In this document: piece after piece, positions 9,495-18,690 of the stretch
Position numbering within the stretch: position 1 is the stretch's first letter
Layout: each line of letters starts with the position of its first letter
Source: Gillisella vitis
GTDB lineage: Bacteria; Pseudomonadota; Alphaproteobacteria; Rhizobiales; Rhizobiaceae
Length of the DNA stretch: 64,000 bases
NCBI RefSeq assembly: GCF_021559775.1
Contig: NZ_CP056047.1
Span: forward strand, 3,596,501-3,660,500
Direction: 5' to 3'
The notes under the pieces: model-generated
Seen by the model: only the letters and a program-made list of their open reading frames with translations
The model's database searches: none
Told to the model about the DNA's origin: nothing
Position numbers and translations under genes: made by a program

Positions 9495-11068
9495 TTGTAA
9501 ATATAGCCGACGGTGCCGTGATAAGCGCCGTTCGCCGTGGCTTCCTTGCGGCCGTAGACCTTGTTGACACGGTTCAGGAAATACATGGCGCCGTCTCCAG
9601 CAGGATTGAAATTGTCGTCGGGACGCGCCAGCGCATTGCGGGTGACAGGCCGGACAAGATAGGGCGTGGCAATGATCACCAGTTCGGTTTCGTTGCGCAC
9701 GAAATCCTTGCTGCGAAACAGCGTGCCGAAGATCGGGATTTTCGAAATACCCGGCAGGCCGGACATGGCCTGGCGGACATTGTCCTGAACCAGACCGGCA
9801 ATCACAATCGATCCGCCGGAGGGCAGCTCGACCGTGGTCGAGGCCTCGCGCTTGCGGATCGACAAATAGGTCGAGCCGGGGATGGACGAATCCGAATTGC
9901 CCTCTACCACCGATCCCTCATAGGTCGGCTCGGAGACATTGGTTTCGATCGCCAGACTGATCCGGCCCGGAGAGAGCACGACCGGTCGGAAGTTCAGCTG
10001 AATGCCGTAATCGACGGTCGAGGTCGTGCGAGAGACGGTTTTCTGCCCGGTGGTGCTGTCGGTGCTGATTTCCTGGCCAGCTGCCAGACGATATTCGCCG
10101 CCGACGTAGAATTTCGCCTGTTCGCCGGAAATTGCCGTCAGGCTGGGCTCAGCCAGCGTGCGCATCACGCCCGCCTGCTCCATGGCATTGACATAGGCGC
10201 TGATGCCAAAGCTGCCGAATGTCTTGGAAATTGTGGCGGTGCCGCCGACGTCGACGGAATTGCCGAGGTTGGACGGATTGGCGTAGCTGATGCCGCTGGT
10301 GCCATCCGTGGCGCTGGCGCTGACACCAAGCTGTTTCAGCACCTGACGGCTGACCTCGGCAACGGTCACTTTCAGCGTGACCTGATCTTCGCCTTCGATG
10401 GTCAGCATGTTGACGATCTGCGAGGTTTGACGGTCTTCTGCATAGATGGCTACCGCGCCGTCGCCGCTGCTGTTGCTGGTTGCGGTTTCTCCGCGGGTGG
10501 TGGCTTCACCACCCTGGAGGAAGGCCTTGGCAAGGCTGACGGCGCGCGACGAATCCTGCGGGGTGCGCACCGTGCCGCTCAGCACGACGTTGTCAGAGAT
10601 GATCTCGACCTTGATATTGGACTCTGGAATGAACCGGCTCAGGTTGGTTTGCAGACCCTCGATATCCCGTTCGATTTGCAGATCGAGACTGACGATCTCG
10701 CGGCCATCCGCCCCGAAAATGAAAATATTGGTCTGGCCAACCTTTTTGCCAAACAGATAGATCCGGCGCGAGGTGCGGGTGACGGCATCGGCCAGTTCAG
10801 GGTCGGCCACCAGGATATCATGCGCATCTTCCGGCAGATCAACGACGATGGCCTTGTTGAGGCCAAGCTTCAGGTCACGCCGCACACCGGGGCCGGTTTG
10901 GGCGATGCGCACCAGGCTCTGGGCACCGGCGGCAAGCGCGTCGGCACGCCGGACAAGCATATTTTCTCCCGGCAGGCCGGTAATCGACAGGCCAAGCGAA
11001 AGGCTGCCGGTGATCATCATCCGAAACAGGCGGGCAGGGGCAAGGCGCATGGAAAATCGTCCGTTCAT
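9491..11068 (-). CDS. cpaC: Tad pilus secretin CpaC/RcpA (CtpD)
   Basis: The outer-membrane secretin pore through which the Flp pilus passes. It is 525 residues with a signal peptide and an N-terminal pilus-secretin domain (KAIVVDLPEDAHDILVADPE at about 70-90). A BON-like stretch (IERDIEGLQTNL onwards) and the C-terminal secretin barrel domain follow, with VPSG-type signature ELPSGGSIVIAGL and GLPGISKIPIFGTLF. It overlaps cpaB by 4 bases and cpaD by 4 bases, so translation is likely coupled. The N-terminal domain resembles the stand-alone protein encoded at 13633-14088. Confidence 0.96.
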   Translation of the reverse strand: MNGRFSMRLAPARLFRMMITGSLSLGLSITGLPGENMLVRRADALAAGAQSLVRIAQTGPGVRRDLKLGLNKAIVVDLPEDAHDILVADPELADAVTRTSRRIYLFGKKVGQTNIFIFGADGREIVSLDLQIERDIEGLQTNLSRFIPESNIKVEIISDNVVLSGTVRTPQDSSRAVSLAKAFLQGGEATTRGETATSNSSGDGAVAIYAEDRQTSQIVNMLTIEGEDQVTLKVTVAEVSRQVLKQLGVSASATDGTSGISYANPSNLGNSVDVGGTATISKTFGSFGISAYVNAMEQAGVMRTLAEPSLTAISGEQAKFYVGGEYRLAAGQEISTDSTTGQKTVSRTTSTVDYGIQLNFRPVVLSPGRISLAIETNVSEPTYEGSVVEGNSDSSIPGSTYLSIRKREASTTVELPSGGSIVIAGLVQDNVRQAMSGLPGISKIPIFGTLFRSKDFVRNETELVIIATPYLVRPVTRNALARPDDNFNPAGDGAMYFLNRVNKVYGRKEATANGAYHGTVGYIYK

Positions 11069-11874
11069 TGTTTTGCAGCTCCCGCGCTCTTGACGATCTG
11101 CCCGGATTTGATGACCTGCACCTGTGGACCGCCGCTATCGCCGCTCAGCAGGTAGCTTGCGGAACTATTGTCCTGCTCCTGGGCATCCGCCACGGAGCGC
11201 AGTGCCAATGACAGGCGCTCGGCCATCTGCTGGGCAACCGTCAGCACCTTGGTTTGCTCCGGCGTCAGTTCCAGTGTTGCGGTGGTGCCAATGACCGAAC
11301 GGGTGCCGTCGTTCTTTTCCTCGATCTGCTGGTCGATGGCGAGAACGCGGACATTGGACAGCACGGTTTCGGTCAGATGATTGTCATTATCGCCCTTGCG
11401 GACCATGATCACGTCAACGCGGTCATTGGGCAGGATGAAACCGCCGGCACCGGTTGCCACGGAAATTTCCGTGGAGATTGCCCGCTTTCCGGCAGGAAGC
11501 AGCGCTGAAAGGGTGCGGCTGGAGGCGTCGGCGATCTTTTCGATCCGGATCGGCTCACCTTCGAAAATCGGCAGCCGCACGACAAGCCCGGCAAGGTCGC
11601 TCAAGGCCTGGGGACGGTTCTCCTCCGTCACGAAGCCGTCGATCAGGTCGGTCTTCGGCCAGTCCATCCAGCGCATTGCCTTATCGGTCAGGCGGGCGCC
11701 GACCGGCAGGCTGGCAGCGGCGATCAGCACTTTGGTGGTCGGTTCCTTCGTCACCACAGGCTCGGATTGCTGCACCACCACGCGCTTTTGCCCGCTAAGT
11801 CCCATTGCCAACAGACCGGCCAGACCGGCCGCGGCCACGGCGACGAAGAGAATGAGAATGCGGGCGGGCTTCAT
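11065..11874 (-). CDS. cpaB: Tad pilus assembly protein CpaB/RcpC (CtpC)
   Basis: A 269-residue periplasmic or membrane-anchored protein of the Tad machine. An N-terminal membrane anchor (ILILFVAVAAAGLAGLLAMG) precedes an SAF domain (IAAASLPVGARLTDKAMRW, then VRLPIFEGEPI). The later RcpC domain contains NDRVDVIMVR. Family members are thought to interact with the secretin or cell wall. It lies 110 bases downstream of cpaA. Confidence 0.94.
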   Translation of the reverse strand: MKPARILILFVAVAAAGLAGLLAMGLSGQKRVVVQQSEPVVTKEPTTKVLIAAASLPVGARLTDKAMRWMDWPKTDLIDGFVTEENRPQALSDLAGLVVRLPIFEGEPIRIEKIADASSRTLSALLPAGKRAISTEISVATGAGGFILPNDRVDVIMVRKGDNDNHLTETVLSNVRVLAIDQQIEEKNDGTRSVIGTTATLELTPEQTKVLTVAQQMAERLSLALRSVADAQEQDNSSASYLLSGDSGGPQVQVIKSGQIVKSAGAAKQ

Positions 11875-11984
11875 GGTCTGTCCTTAAGTCGGCGGAAGCT
11901 TTCTTAAGGTCGAAAAGAACAGAAATTGGTGTAATTATAGTTAACAACCGCCTTACTGGCGTGGTTAACAAAATATTGCCGAAT

Positions 11985-12503
11985 TTATTTCGGCGAAACT
12001 GTCGCCAAGGCCAATGTCACCACTGGTGCACTGAGGAAACTGCAAAAACCGCCAATGGCAATGGCAATACCATAGGGGATTTTTTTCTCGACAATCAGCG
12101 AGCGCGGCAGGCGCAGTCCAAGGGCCATTACGGTATTGGCCTGGCTGCGCAAAGCCAGGATCATCAGGGTCAGCACGCCGCCAAACACCGCGACTTCAAT
12201 CAAAAATTCCACCAGGCTGATATTGAAACCATACCAGACGGCAGCAGCCGTCAAAAGCTTGGCATCGCCGCCGCCCATGACATTGACGGCAAACAGTGTG
12301 AAGCAACCGAAAAACACGATCAGGCCCGCCGTGAGATGCAGACCGGCCAATCCTATAGGCAGGCCCAACACCAGGGCGAGGGCGGCAAAACCGATAAGCA
12401 GCACAAGGGGGATCGCATTGGGGATCTTCATCTCGAACAGATCGGTAAAGGCCGCCAGTGCCAGACAAAGAGGCATGATCAGTGACAGCGTAACAGCCAG
12501 CAT
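11985..12503 (-). CDS. cpaA: Flp prepilin peptidase CpaA/TadV (CtpB)
   Basis: A 172-residue A24-type aspartic prepilin peptidase that cleaves Flp pilin and the TadE-type pseudopilins. The start at 12503 is preferred because the protein begins directly with a membrane helix (MLAVTLSLIMPLCLAL); upstream in-frame codons to 12560 add a polar stretch. Catalytic Asp residues are visible in FTDLFEMKIPN and in the GxGD-type motif MGGGDAKLLTA. Five to six hydrophobic segments follow. A terminator-like hairpin separates this gene from the highly expressed pilin gene upstream. Confidence 0.94.
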   Translation of the reverse strand: MLAVTLSLIMPLCLALAAFTDLFEMKIPNAIPLVLLIGFAALALVLGLPIGLAGLHLTAGLIVFFGCFTLFAVNVMGGGDAKLLTAAAVWYGFNISLVEFLIEVAVFGGVLTLMILALRSQANTVMALGLRLPRSLIVEKKIPYGIAIAIGGFCSFLSAPVVTLALATVSPK

Positions 12504-12645
12504 GGCGGATGAACCCTTTGATGACGTGATTTTAGTAAATCGACCATGGCGTAAAGCCATTACCGAATCATTCTCTGGACTGAAAATAATGCTCGCTCAG
12601 AATATTCGGGGCGGGAAATATTTAGGACAGGCTCTCCTGCGACAG

Positions 12646-12677
12646 CAAAAAGAAAAGCCGCCCTTGCGAGGCGGCTC
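12646..12677 (-). terminator. Terminator or attenuator between pilin gene and cpaA
   Basis: On the minus strand GAGCCGCC-TCGCAA-GGGCGGCTT is followed by TTCTTTTT. It lies about 30 bases after the pilin stop and about 140 bases before cpaA. It probably lets pilin mRNA accumulate far above the machine mRNA, with read-through or a second promoter serving cpaA onwards. Confidence 0.85.
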
Positions 12678-12706
12678 TTGTAGCCTTGAGGCTGCTCGTT
12701 TCAAGC

Positions 12707-12892
12707 TTACTTGGTTGCGTCCGCACCCTTATTCATCTGCGTTGTCAGATTATTAAAGGTGTTGCCAATGCTTGTACCGAGTGTGGTCGCGCCAGCGACG
12801 AGTGCCACGGAAATCAGAGCGGCGATCAGGCCGTATTCGATGGCCGTTGCACCGGATTCATCCTTCATAAAACGTGAGAAAATCTTGGACAT
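12707..12892 (-). CDS. flp: Flp-family major pilin (CtpA)
   Basis: A 61-residue Flp prepilin, the subunit of the Tad pilus used for surface attachment. A short basic leader (MSKIFSRFMKDESG) is followed by the processing site G/ATAIEYGLIAALIS. The Glu at mature position 5 and the Tyr after it are Flp hallmarks; the rest is one hydrophobic helix and a polar tail ending NKGADATK. Start 12892 is supported by GAGAAG just upstream; six extra in-frame residues to 12910 are unlikely. It is nearly identical to the next pilin gene upstream (13080-13265). Confidence 0.95.
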   Translation of the reverse strand: MSKIFSRFMKDESGATAIEYGLIAALISVALVAGATTLGTSIGNTFNNLTTQMNKGADATK

Positions 12893-13079
12893 GCGCTTCT
12901 CATGCTCCACAAGTGTTGTTCTGACCAGTCAACTATTTTTACTGATCGGTTGATGTAGAATTGAAGATCGGCATTTTGTAAAGCATTTCACTCTGAATTG
13001 AAGTGGTGAAATACTCTAAAGCTTTACGCATTTTCGGATGAGAAAATGCCCCAATAGCCTTTCGGATTTGGGAATAAGC

Positions 13080-13265
13080 TTACTTGGATGCGGTAGCCGC
13101 CTTATTCATCTGCGTAGTCAGATTGGTGAACGTGTTGTTCAAGCTCGAGCCGAGCGACGTTGCACCAGCAACCAGGGCCACGGAAATCAGAGCGGCGATC
13201 AGGCCGTATTCGATGGCGGTTGCGCCGGATTCATCCTTCATAAAACGTGCGAAAATCTTGGACAT
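13080..13265 (-). CDS. flp: Flp-family pilin, second copy
   Basis: A second 61-residue Flp prepilin that differs from the neighbouring copy at a dozen positions. Most differences are in the C-terminal tail (ATSLGSSLNNTFTNLT versus ATTLGTSIGNTFNNLT). The leader, the cleavage site DESG/ATAIEYG and the helix are the same. Ribosome site AGGAGAAG lies just upstream of the ATG at 13265; the in-frame extension to 13349 lacks pilin character. It is the first gene of the minus-strand Tad cluster. Whether both pilins enter one filament cannot be seen from sequence. Confidence 0.93.
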   Translation of the reverse strand: MSKIFARFMKDESGATAIEYGLIAALISVALVAGATSLGSSLNNTFTNLTTQMNKAATASK

Positions 13266-13632
13266 GCTCTTCTCCTGCTTCATAAGGTTTATTTTGTCCG
13301 CCAACTGTTTTTTGTTGTCCGGTTGAACTGAAATTACAGGTCGCCGCATTGCTATCGCCTTAAGAAAACAAGTTAATTATCCTTGAACGGCAGCTTGATT
13401 TCAGTGTGGTAAATGAAGCTGAAAGATAGTCGGGAAAATTGTATTCACTCCGGAAAAAGGCCAGTCTACAGCATGTTTACATGCGAAATTATGCAAGTAT
13501 GTGTCAGTTATGGCCGCGAACATGCGCGTATTTATCACGAGATGAACCGTATGATGTCCTGAGAGGAGACGATGGCTTTATGGTTCATTTACCATTTTAC
13601 CTCAATCTGTGGTCCTGATCTGCACGAGAGAA
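13266..13632. other. Divergent promoter region of the Tad pilus locus
   Basis: About 370 bases separate the leftward pilin genes from the rightward CpaC-N/TadE genes. The segment is AT-rich in its pilin-proximal half and must hold both promoters. I see no confident -35/-10 pair and no clear operator. A 50-codon frame at 13572-13724 has a good ribosome site (GAGAGGAGACG) but overlaps the next gene out of frame and is not called. Confidence 0.45.
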
Positions 13633-14088
13633 ATGTTTTCCATGGCGCTGCCGATGTTGTTTCGCTGCTGTTTTGCGTTTTTGCTTGCCGGAATGGCGAC
13701 AGTTCCCGGCACAGCGCATGCTGAAGACCCGCTTTTGCGCGTGGTGATGAATCAGGCCCGCATTCTTAAACTCGACCGGCCGGTCAGCAAGGTTATCATC
13801 GGCAATGAGAAAGTCGCCGATGCCACCGTGGCCGACCCAAAAACCATCGTGCTGACAGGGCGTAGCTTCGGGACGACGAATTTGGTTCTGCTTGACAGCC
13901 AGGGCAATGCCATTTTCGACGAGCGTATTCTTGTCTCTATCGATGAAGCCAATACAGTTCGGCTGTACAAACAGACGCAACGCACGGTCCTGTCCTGCAC
14001 GCCAAGCTGTGAGCAGCATTCGCAGTCTGGAAATTCCACTGGAGATGCGTCTTCCAGCAATAGTGCGTCCAGCGGAACCGGCCAATAG
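13633..14088 (+). CDS. Stand-alone pilus-secretin N-terminal domain protein
   Basis: About 151 residues. The ATG at 13633 is chosen (13642 is also possible) so that the signal peptide MALPMLFRCCFAFLLAGM...TAHA stands at the N-terminus. The mature part holds one domain, with ILKLDRPVSKVIIGNEKVAD and GRSFGTTNLVLLDSQGN. It aligns with the N-terminal domain of CpaC in this window (VVDLPEDAHDILVADPELAD, KVGQTNIFIFGADG). A Ser/Asn-rich tail with two Cys (LSCTPSCEQ) ends the protein, and no secretin barrel is present. It is probably a periplasmic accessory of the Tad secretin, transcribed with the TadE genes and away from the main operon. Confidence 0.82.
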   Translation: MFSMALPMLFRCCFAFLLAGMATVPGTAHAEDPLLRVVMNQARILKLDRPVSKVIIGNEKVADATVADPKTIVLTGRSFGTTNLVLLDSQGNAIFDERILVSIDEANTVRLYKQTQRTVLSCTPSCEQHSQSGNSTGDASSSNSASSGTGQ

Positions 14089-14313
14089 CGGCAAGACGCT
14101 GCGCGAGACAGTGAAACTTTAACTGCCGTATCGTTATGCGACCAACTCCTGCATAAGAAATCATGCAGTAATAATATGAATTTATTCAGAATATCTAAAA
14201 TTAATTTTTTGCTCGTTTCCGTATCATCCTGTTCAAACTGAAGGAATTCGGCAACGGAAATTAAATAGATCCAGCCCTAGCTTGCTATCAGGCACAACAA
14301 CCGGCATTCAGCA

Positions 14314-14937
14314 ATGGTCTTTCCAGATGGCACTCGTGACAAAAGCAACGGACGATGGCGCAGATGGAAACTGGTGGCCAGGCGTTTGCGTCGCTCCCGT
14401 GACGGATCGGCGGCCATCGAATTCGCCATTCTGGCCATTCCTTATTTCCTGATCATTTTTGCCATTCTGGAAACATTCGTGGCTTTCATCGCCGAGCAGA
14501 CCGTCAATGCAGCGGTCGATACGCTCGGCAGGCAATTGCGCACCGGCAATATCACCTATAACCAGGCCCGTAGCACCGATAAGACGAATACCGAGTTCCG
14601 CCAGCTGTTCTGCAACGAGATTTCCTTTCTCCTCACCTGCGATGCTGCGGAAGTCGCAACGCCCAACCGGCTCTGGCTCGATGTGCGCACGTATACGGCT
14701 TTCTCCGCCATGCCCACCACAATTGCCACCACATCCGGTAGCCTTGATACGTCCAGTTTTGCCTTCACGCCTGGCGGGGCAAGCTCGATCAATATGCTGC
14801 GTGCCTTTTATTATTGGCCGGTCACCACCGATCTCGTCCGGCCCTATATTGCCACGATCCACCGCCCTGGTGTTTCCAGCAATTCCGATTACCTGATCGT
14901 ATCGACCTTGGCCTTCCAAAATGAGAATTATCCATGA
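14314..14937 (+). CDS. tadE: TadE-family pseudopilin-like protein
   Basis: A 207-residue protein with a basic N-terminus (residues 14-30, KSNGRWRRWKLVARRLRRSR). The TadE signature DGSAAIEFAILAIPYFLIIF starts a single membrane helix at about 31-60. The G/SAAIEFA-like site suggests processing by CpaA. The rest is extracytoplasmic with two Cys (FCNE and LTCD). It overlaps the following TadE-family gene by 4 bases. Family members are minor pilins needed for Tad pilus assembly. The start at 14314 lacks a strong ribosome site, so the N-terminus is somewhat uncertain. Confidence 0.87.
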   Translation: MVFPDGTRDKSNGRWRRWKLVARRLRRSRDGSAAIEFAILAIPYFLIIFAILETFVAFIAEQTVNAAVDTLGRQLRTGNITYNQARSTDKTNTEFRQLFCNEISFLLTCDAAEVATPNRLWLDVRTYTAFSAMPTTIATTSGSLDTSSFAFTPGGASSINMLRAFYYWPVTTDLVRPYIATIHRPGVSSNSDYLIVSTLAFQNENYP

Positions 14938-15518
14938 GGTCGAAACCCGCCCTGATTTTGCTTCTAAGCAGACCTTTCCGGCTGTTGGCGCTGGATCGTT
15001 CCGGTGTCGGCGCGGTGGAATTTGCGCTGATCGTGCCCTTGTTGCTAGTTCTCTATCTGGGGGCATTTGAGCTTACCATGGCGCTCAGCGTATCGCAGCG
15101 CGCCACCACCAGCGCCGGGGCCATCGCCGATATCGTGGCGCGCCAGCAGAAAACGGTTAACAAGGCCTTTCTCGCGACCATGCCGGATGTACTGAAAGCC
15201 ATGTTTGCCCCGACTGCGACGACAGGCTATGCGCTGAAGATCACCGGCATCAAGGTGGACAGCAATGTCAAGGCGACGATTGCCTGGTCCTGGGCACAGG
15301 ATGGCTCCAAACCCTATGCAACCGGTGCAACGGTGACGCTTCCGTCCGGCATGGCCGCCGCCAATGCATTTTTCGTCCATGCGGAACTGACCATTCCCCA
15401 TGAGCTTGTCACCTATCTGCCTGGATTTACCGGATCAAGCGTCAGCACAATTACCATCGCCAGGGATTATTACTTCCGTCAGCGGGAAAACGGCGAGATT
15501 GCTTGCTCTGATTGCTAA
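14934..15518 (+). CDS. TadE/TadF-family pseudopilin-like protein
   Basis: A 194-residue second TadE-type protein. A basic leader precedes the site RSGVGAVEFALIVPLLLVLY, which matches the TadE/G family processing and helix motif. The extracytoplasmic part is about 150 residues and ends with Cys-Ser-Asp-Cys. The ATG overlaps the upstream stop (ATGA), so translation is coupled. It probably works with the neighbouring TadE protein as a minor pilin; which of the two equals TadE or TadF cannot be decided here. Confidence 0.85.
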   Translation: MRSKPALILLLSRPFRLLALDRSGVGAVEFALIVPLLLVLYLGAFELTMALSVSQRATTSAGAIADIVARQQKTVNKAFLATMPDVLKAMFAPTATTGYALKITGIKVDSNVKATIAWSWAQDGSKPYATGATVTLPSGMAAANAFFVHAELTIPHELVTYLPGFTGSSVSTITIARDYYFRQRENGEIACSDC

Positions 15519-15665
15519 TCCGAAGGGGGATTTGCCATTGCCTGTCTAAATGTCTATTCAATCCGTCCGATTGATAGTCAACTGCCTGATACGGCCTGAT
15601 TTCATCTGAATCCCGAAGCGATGCATGGTGAAGCGCAGGATACGGCAGGGCATGATGGGTGAAGC

Positions 15666-16886
15666 ATGGCGCGGGCCTTTCTGTTTGTTCTCGATTCCTT
15701 TGGTGTCGGCGGCGCGCCGGATGCGCCAGCCTATGGCGATGACGGCGCCGATACGCTAGGCCATATCGCCGAGTTCTGCGCCGCCGGTGCCGGGGATCGC
15801 GATGGTTTGCGGGCCGGGCCGCTGATGTTGCCGAACCTATCGGCGTTGGGCTTGTTGCAGATTGCCAGCTTGGCCAGCGGTAGCTTGCCTGCGGGCATGG
15901 CCTTGCCGGAGCGGGTCTTTGGTCTGTACGGTGCGGCCAATGAAATTTCCCGGGGCAAGGATACACCGTCTGGCCATTGGGAAATCGCTGGTACACCTGT
16001 CATGTTCGACTGGGGTTATTTTCCGCAGGAAGGCGATGCCTTTCCCGCCGATCTCGTCGCTGATATTTGCAAACGCGCCGATCTTCCCGGCATTCTCGGC
16101 AATTGTCATGCCTCTGGCACCGACATCCTGGCCCGATTGGGTGAAGAACATTGCCGCACGGGCCAGCCGATCTGCTATACATCCTCCGATAGCGTCTTCC
16201 AGATTGCCGCCCATGAGCATGTGTTCGGGTTGGAGCGTTTACTGCGGCTCTGCGAAATCGTCCGGGAACTGCTCACTCCCTACAGGATCGGTCGGGTGAT
16301 CGCCCGCCCCTTTATCGGCAATAGCGCTTCGAATTTCCAACGCACCGGCAATCGGCGGGATTATTCGGTTCCGCCGCCGGAGCCGACTTTGCTCGACCGG
16401 CTGAGTGAAGCGGGTCGCACGGTACATGCCATCGGCAAGATCGGCGATATCTTCGCCCATCAGGGGACTGGCCGCGAAATCAAGGCGAATGGCAATGCCG
16501 CACTGATGGAGACGACGCTGGCAGTGATGGATGAGGCTGCGGACGGCGATCTGGTCTTCACCAATTTTGTTGATTTCGACATGCTGTACGGCCATCGCCG
16601 CGATGTGCCGGGCTATGCCGCAGCGCTGGAAGCCTTCGATCTCTGGCTGCCGGATGTCTACCGCAAGCTTATCCCCGGCGACATGGTGATCCTGACCGCC
16701 GATCATGGCTGTGATCCGACCTGGCGCGGCACCGACCATACCCGTGAGCGGGTGCCGATCATGGCGTTCGGTCCCGGCATCCGGGCGCGTTCCATCGGCA
16801 TTCGCGACACCTATGCCGATATCGGTGAGACAATTGCGGCCCATCTCGGCATTGCTCCGGGCCGTTATGGCAGGAGTTTCCTATGA
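15666..16886 (+). CDS. deoB: Phosphopentomutase
   Basis: Interconverts (deoxy)ribose 1-phosphate and 5-phosphate, linking nucleoside phosphorolysis to the pentose phosphate pathway or to DeoC. The 406 residues match the family length. The metal-binding alkaline-phosphatase-fold motifs are visible: [12 protein letters not shown] at the N-terminus, later [12 protein letters not shown] and TDHTRERVP. The cap-domain region [16 protein letters not shown] is also typical. It overlaps add by 4 bases. The product connects with the nucleoside catabolic operon at 38.6-46.7 kb. Confidence 0.97.
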   Translation: MARAFLFVLDSFGVGGAPDAPAYGDDGADTLGHIAEFCAAGAGDRDGLRAGPLMLPNLSALGLLQIASLASGSLPAGMALPERVFGLYGAANEISRGKDTPSGHWEIAGTPVMFDWGYFPQEGDAFPADLVADICKRADLPGILGNCHASGTDILARLGEEHCRTGQPICYTSSDSVFQIAAHEHVFGLERLLRLCEIVRELLTPYRIGRVIARPFIGNSASNFQRTGNRRDYSVPPPEPTLLDRLSEAGRTVHAIGKIGDIFAHQGTGREIKANGNAALMETTLAVMDEAADGDLVFTNFVDFDMLYGHRRDVPGYAAALEAFDLWLPDVYRKLIPGDMVILTADHGCDPTWRGTDHTRERVPIMAFGPGIRARSIGIRDTYADIGETIAAHLGIAPGRYGRSFL

Positions 16887-17881
16887 CTGCGTCGCTGTTG
16901 AAGGCCGAACTGCATTGCCATATCGAAGGTGCCGCACCTCCGGCTCTGGTCGCGGCCCAAGCCGAGAAATATGGCATAGACGCCAGCAGTTTTATCCGCA
17001 ATGGCGGCTATGTCTGGGAGGATTTCACCAGTTTCATAGCCGCCTATGATTTCGTCGCCTCGGTGTTTCGCACGGAGGAGGATTTCGCCGCCCTGGCCGA
17101 GGCCTATCTGAGCGAACTGGCGGGTGTCAATACGATCTATAGCGAGCTATTCGTTTCGCCCGATCACGGCGAGGCGGTAGGATTGTCCGCCGAAGCCTAT
17201 ATCGAAGGGCTGGCGGAAGGCATTGTCGCTGCACGGGCCAAGACCGGTATCGAATGCCGGATGGTGATTATCGGTGAACGGCATCTGGGGCCGGAAAACG
17301 TCTTGCGTCGGGCGAAATGGCTGGCCGATTACCATCATCCGCTGATCACCGGTTTCAACATGGCGGGTGAGGAGCGGATGAATAGGGTGGCGGATTACGC
17401 CCCGGCCTTCGACATCGCCCGTGAGGCGGGCTACGGCATTACCATCCATGCTGGCGAACTCTGTGGAGCATTCAGCGTTCGTGACGCGCTGGATCTGGTG
17501 CGCCCAAGCCGGATTGGCCATGGCGTGCGCGCGATTGAGGATGCCGATCTGGTGCAGCGACTGGCGGATGAGGGCGTGGTGCTGGAAGTCTGCCCCGCCT
17601 CCAATATCGCCCTTAAAGTCTTTGAGGATTATGCCAGCCATCCCATGCGCGACCTGACTGATGCTGGCGTGCGGGTATGCATCAATTCTGACGATCCGCC
17701 GTTTTTCGCCACATCGCTGGCCAATGACTATGCCATCGCCGCTTCGATGGGATTTTCGGACGTCGAAATCGATGCGATGACGCGAACGGCCATCGAAGCG
17801 GCTTTCGTGGATGAGGCGACCCGCCAAAACCTGTTGCAGCGGCTGCAAGCGGCTGGTTCTGGGGATGAGGCAGCGATTTAA
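16883..17881 (+). CDS. add: Adenosine deaminase
   Basis: Deaminates (deoxy)adenosine to (deoxy)inosine. The 332-residue protein has the zinc ligands in [10 protein letters not shown], the HAGE motif ([10 protein letters not shown]), SRIGHGVRA and the catalytic NSDDPPFF block. Its ATG overlaps the deoB stop, and upp follows about 85 bases later, forming a purine/pyrimidine salvage group. Adenine deaminases of the same superfamily have a similar C-terminus, so adenosine is the likely but unproven substrate. Confidence 0.92.
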   Translation: MTASLLKAELHCHIEGAAPPALVAAQAEKYGIDASSFIRNGGYVWEDFTSFIAAYDFVASVFRTEEDFAALAEAYLSELAGVNTIYSELFVSPDHGEAVGLSAEAYIEGLAEGIVAARAKTGIECRMVIIGERHLGPENVLRRAKWLADYHHPLITGFNMAGEERMNRVADYAPAFDIAREAGYGITIHAGELCGAFSVRDALDLVRPSRIGHGVRAIEDADLVQRLADEGVVLEVCPASNIALKVFEDYASHPMRDLTDAGVRVCINSDDPPFFATSLANDYAIAASMGFSDVEIDAMTRTAIEAAFVDEATRQNLLQRLQAAGSGDEAAI

Positions 17882-17965
17882 CGGCTGCAAGCCTTGCTCA
17901 TCCCACCGATTCGTTGGAAGAAACATCACAGTCAGGAATTGAGCGGAAGAGACAAGAGGTTTCCC

Positions 17966-18595
17966 ATGGACGGCGTCACAGTCATCAATCACCCCCTGGT
18001 GCAGCACAAGCTGACCTTCATGCGCCGCAAGGAAACCTCGACGGCGGGCTTTCGCCGGCTGCTGCGGGAAATCTCGACGCTGCTCTGCTATGAAGTGACC
18101 CGCGATCTGGAACTGACCGTGGAAACCATCGAAACGCCGATGGTGGAAATGGAAGCCCCGGTGCTGGAAGGCAAGAAGCTGGTGTTCGCCTCCATCCTGC
18201 GCGCTGGCAACGGCCTTCTGGAAGGCATGCTGGATCTGGTGCCCTCGGCCCGCGTCTCGCATGTTGGCGTGTACCGCGACCATGAAACCCTGCAAGCGGT
18301 GGAATATTACTTCAAGGCCCCGGAAAGCCTGTCTGAGCGCCTCGTCATCGTGGTGGACCCAATGCTGGCCACCGGCAATTCTTCCATTGCTGCCGTGGAT
18401 AAGCTGAAAGAGCGCGGTGCCGTCAATCTTCGCTTCGTTTGCCTGCTGGCAGCGCCGGAAGGCATTAAGAATTTCCGCGAAGCCCATCCTGATGTGCATG
18501 TTTACACGGCAGCGATTGATAGCCACCTGAACGAGCACGGCTATATCGTGCCGGGTCTGGGCGATGCGGGCGACCGCATGTATGGCACCAAGTAA
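17966..18595 (+). CDS. upp: Uracil phosphoribosyltransferase
   Basis: Makes UMP from uracil and PRPP. The start at 17966 gives 209 residues, the usual family length, and has AGAGG 6-7 bases upstream; the longer in-frame start at 17894 adds non-conserved sequence. The PRPP-binding loop is [16 protein letters not shown], and the C-terminal uracil-binding motif is [16 protein letters not shown] terminator follows. It closes the deoB-add-upp salvage group. Confidence 0.97.
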
Positions 18596-18620
18596 GACTT
18601 CGTTTACCGTGACGAAATCG

Positions 18621-18647
18621 AACCCCGGTGCCTGTCGCCGGGGTTTG
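18621..18647 (+). terminator. Rho-independent terminator after upp
   Basis: Arms AACCCCGG and CCGGGGTT flank a 9-base loop, followed by TGTTATT. It starts 25 bases after the upp stop. Confidence 0.8.
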
Positions 18648-18690
18648 TTATTGAGGGGTGCTGCTTGTGTGATTTGAGAGGCTATGGGCC

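Noticed and set aside
9473..11155. 560-codon open frame on the plus strand opposite cpaC
   Set aside because: cpaC on the minus strand has full secretin motifs. The plus-strand frame is an antisense by-product of GC-rich codon use and shows no domain or ribosome site.
13572..13724. 50-codon frame with a strong ribosome site (GAGAGGAGACG) before the CpaC-N gene
   Set aside because: It overlaps the signal peptide coding region of the next gene out of frame and shows no protein family. It could still be a leader peptide, but support is too thin to call.
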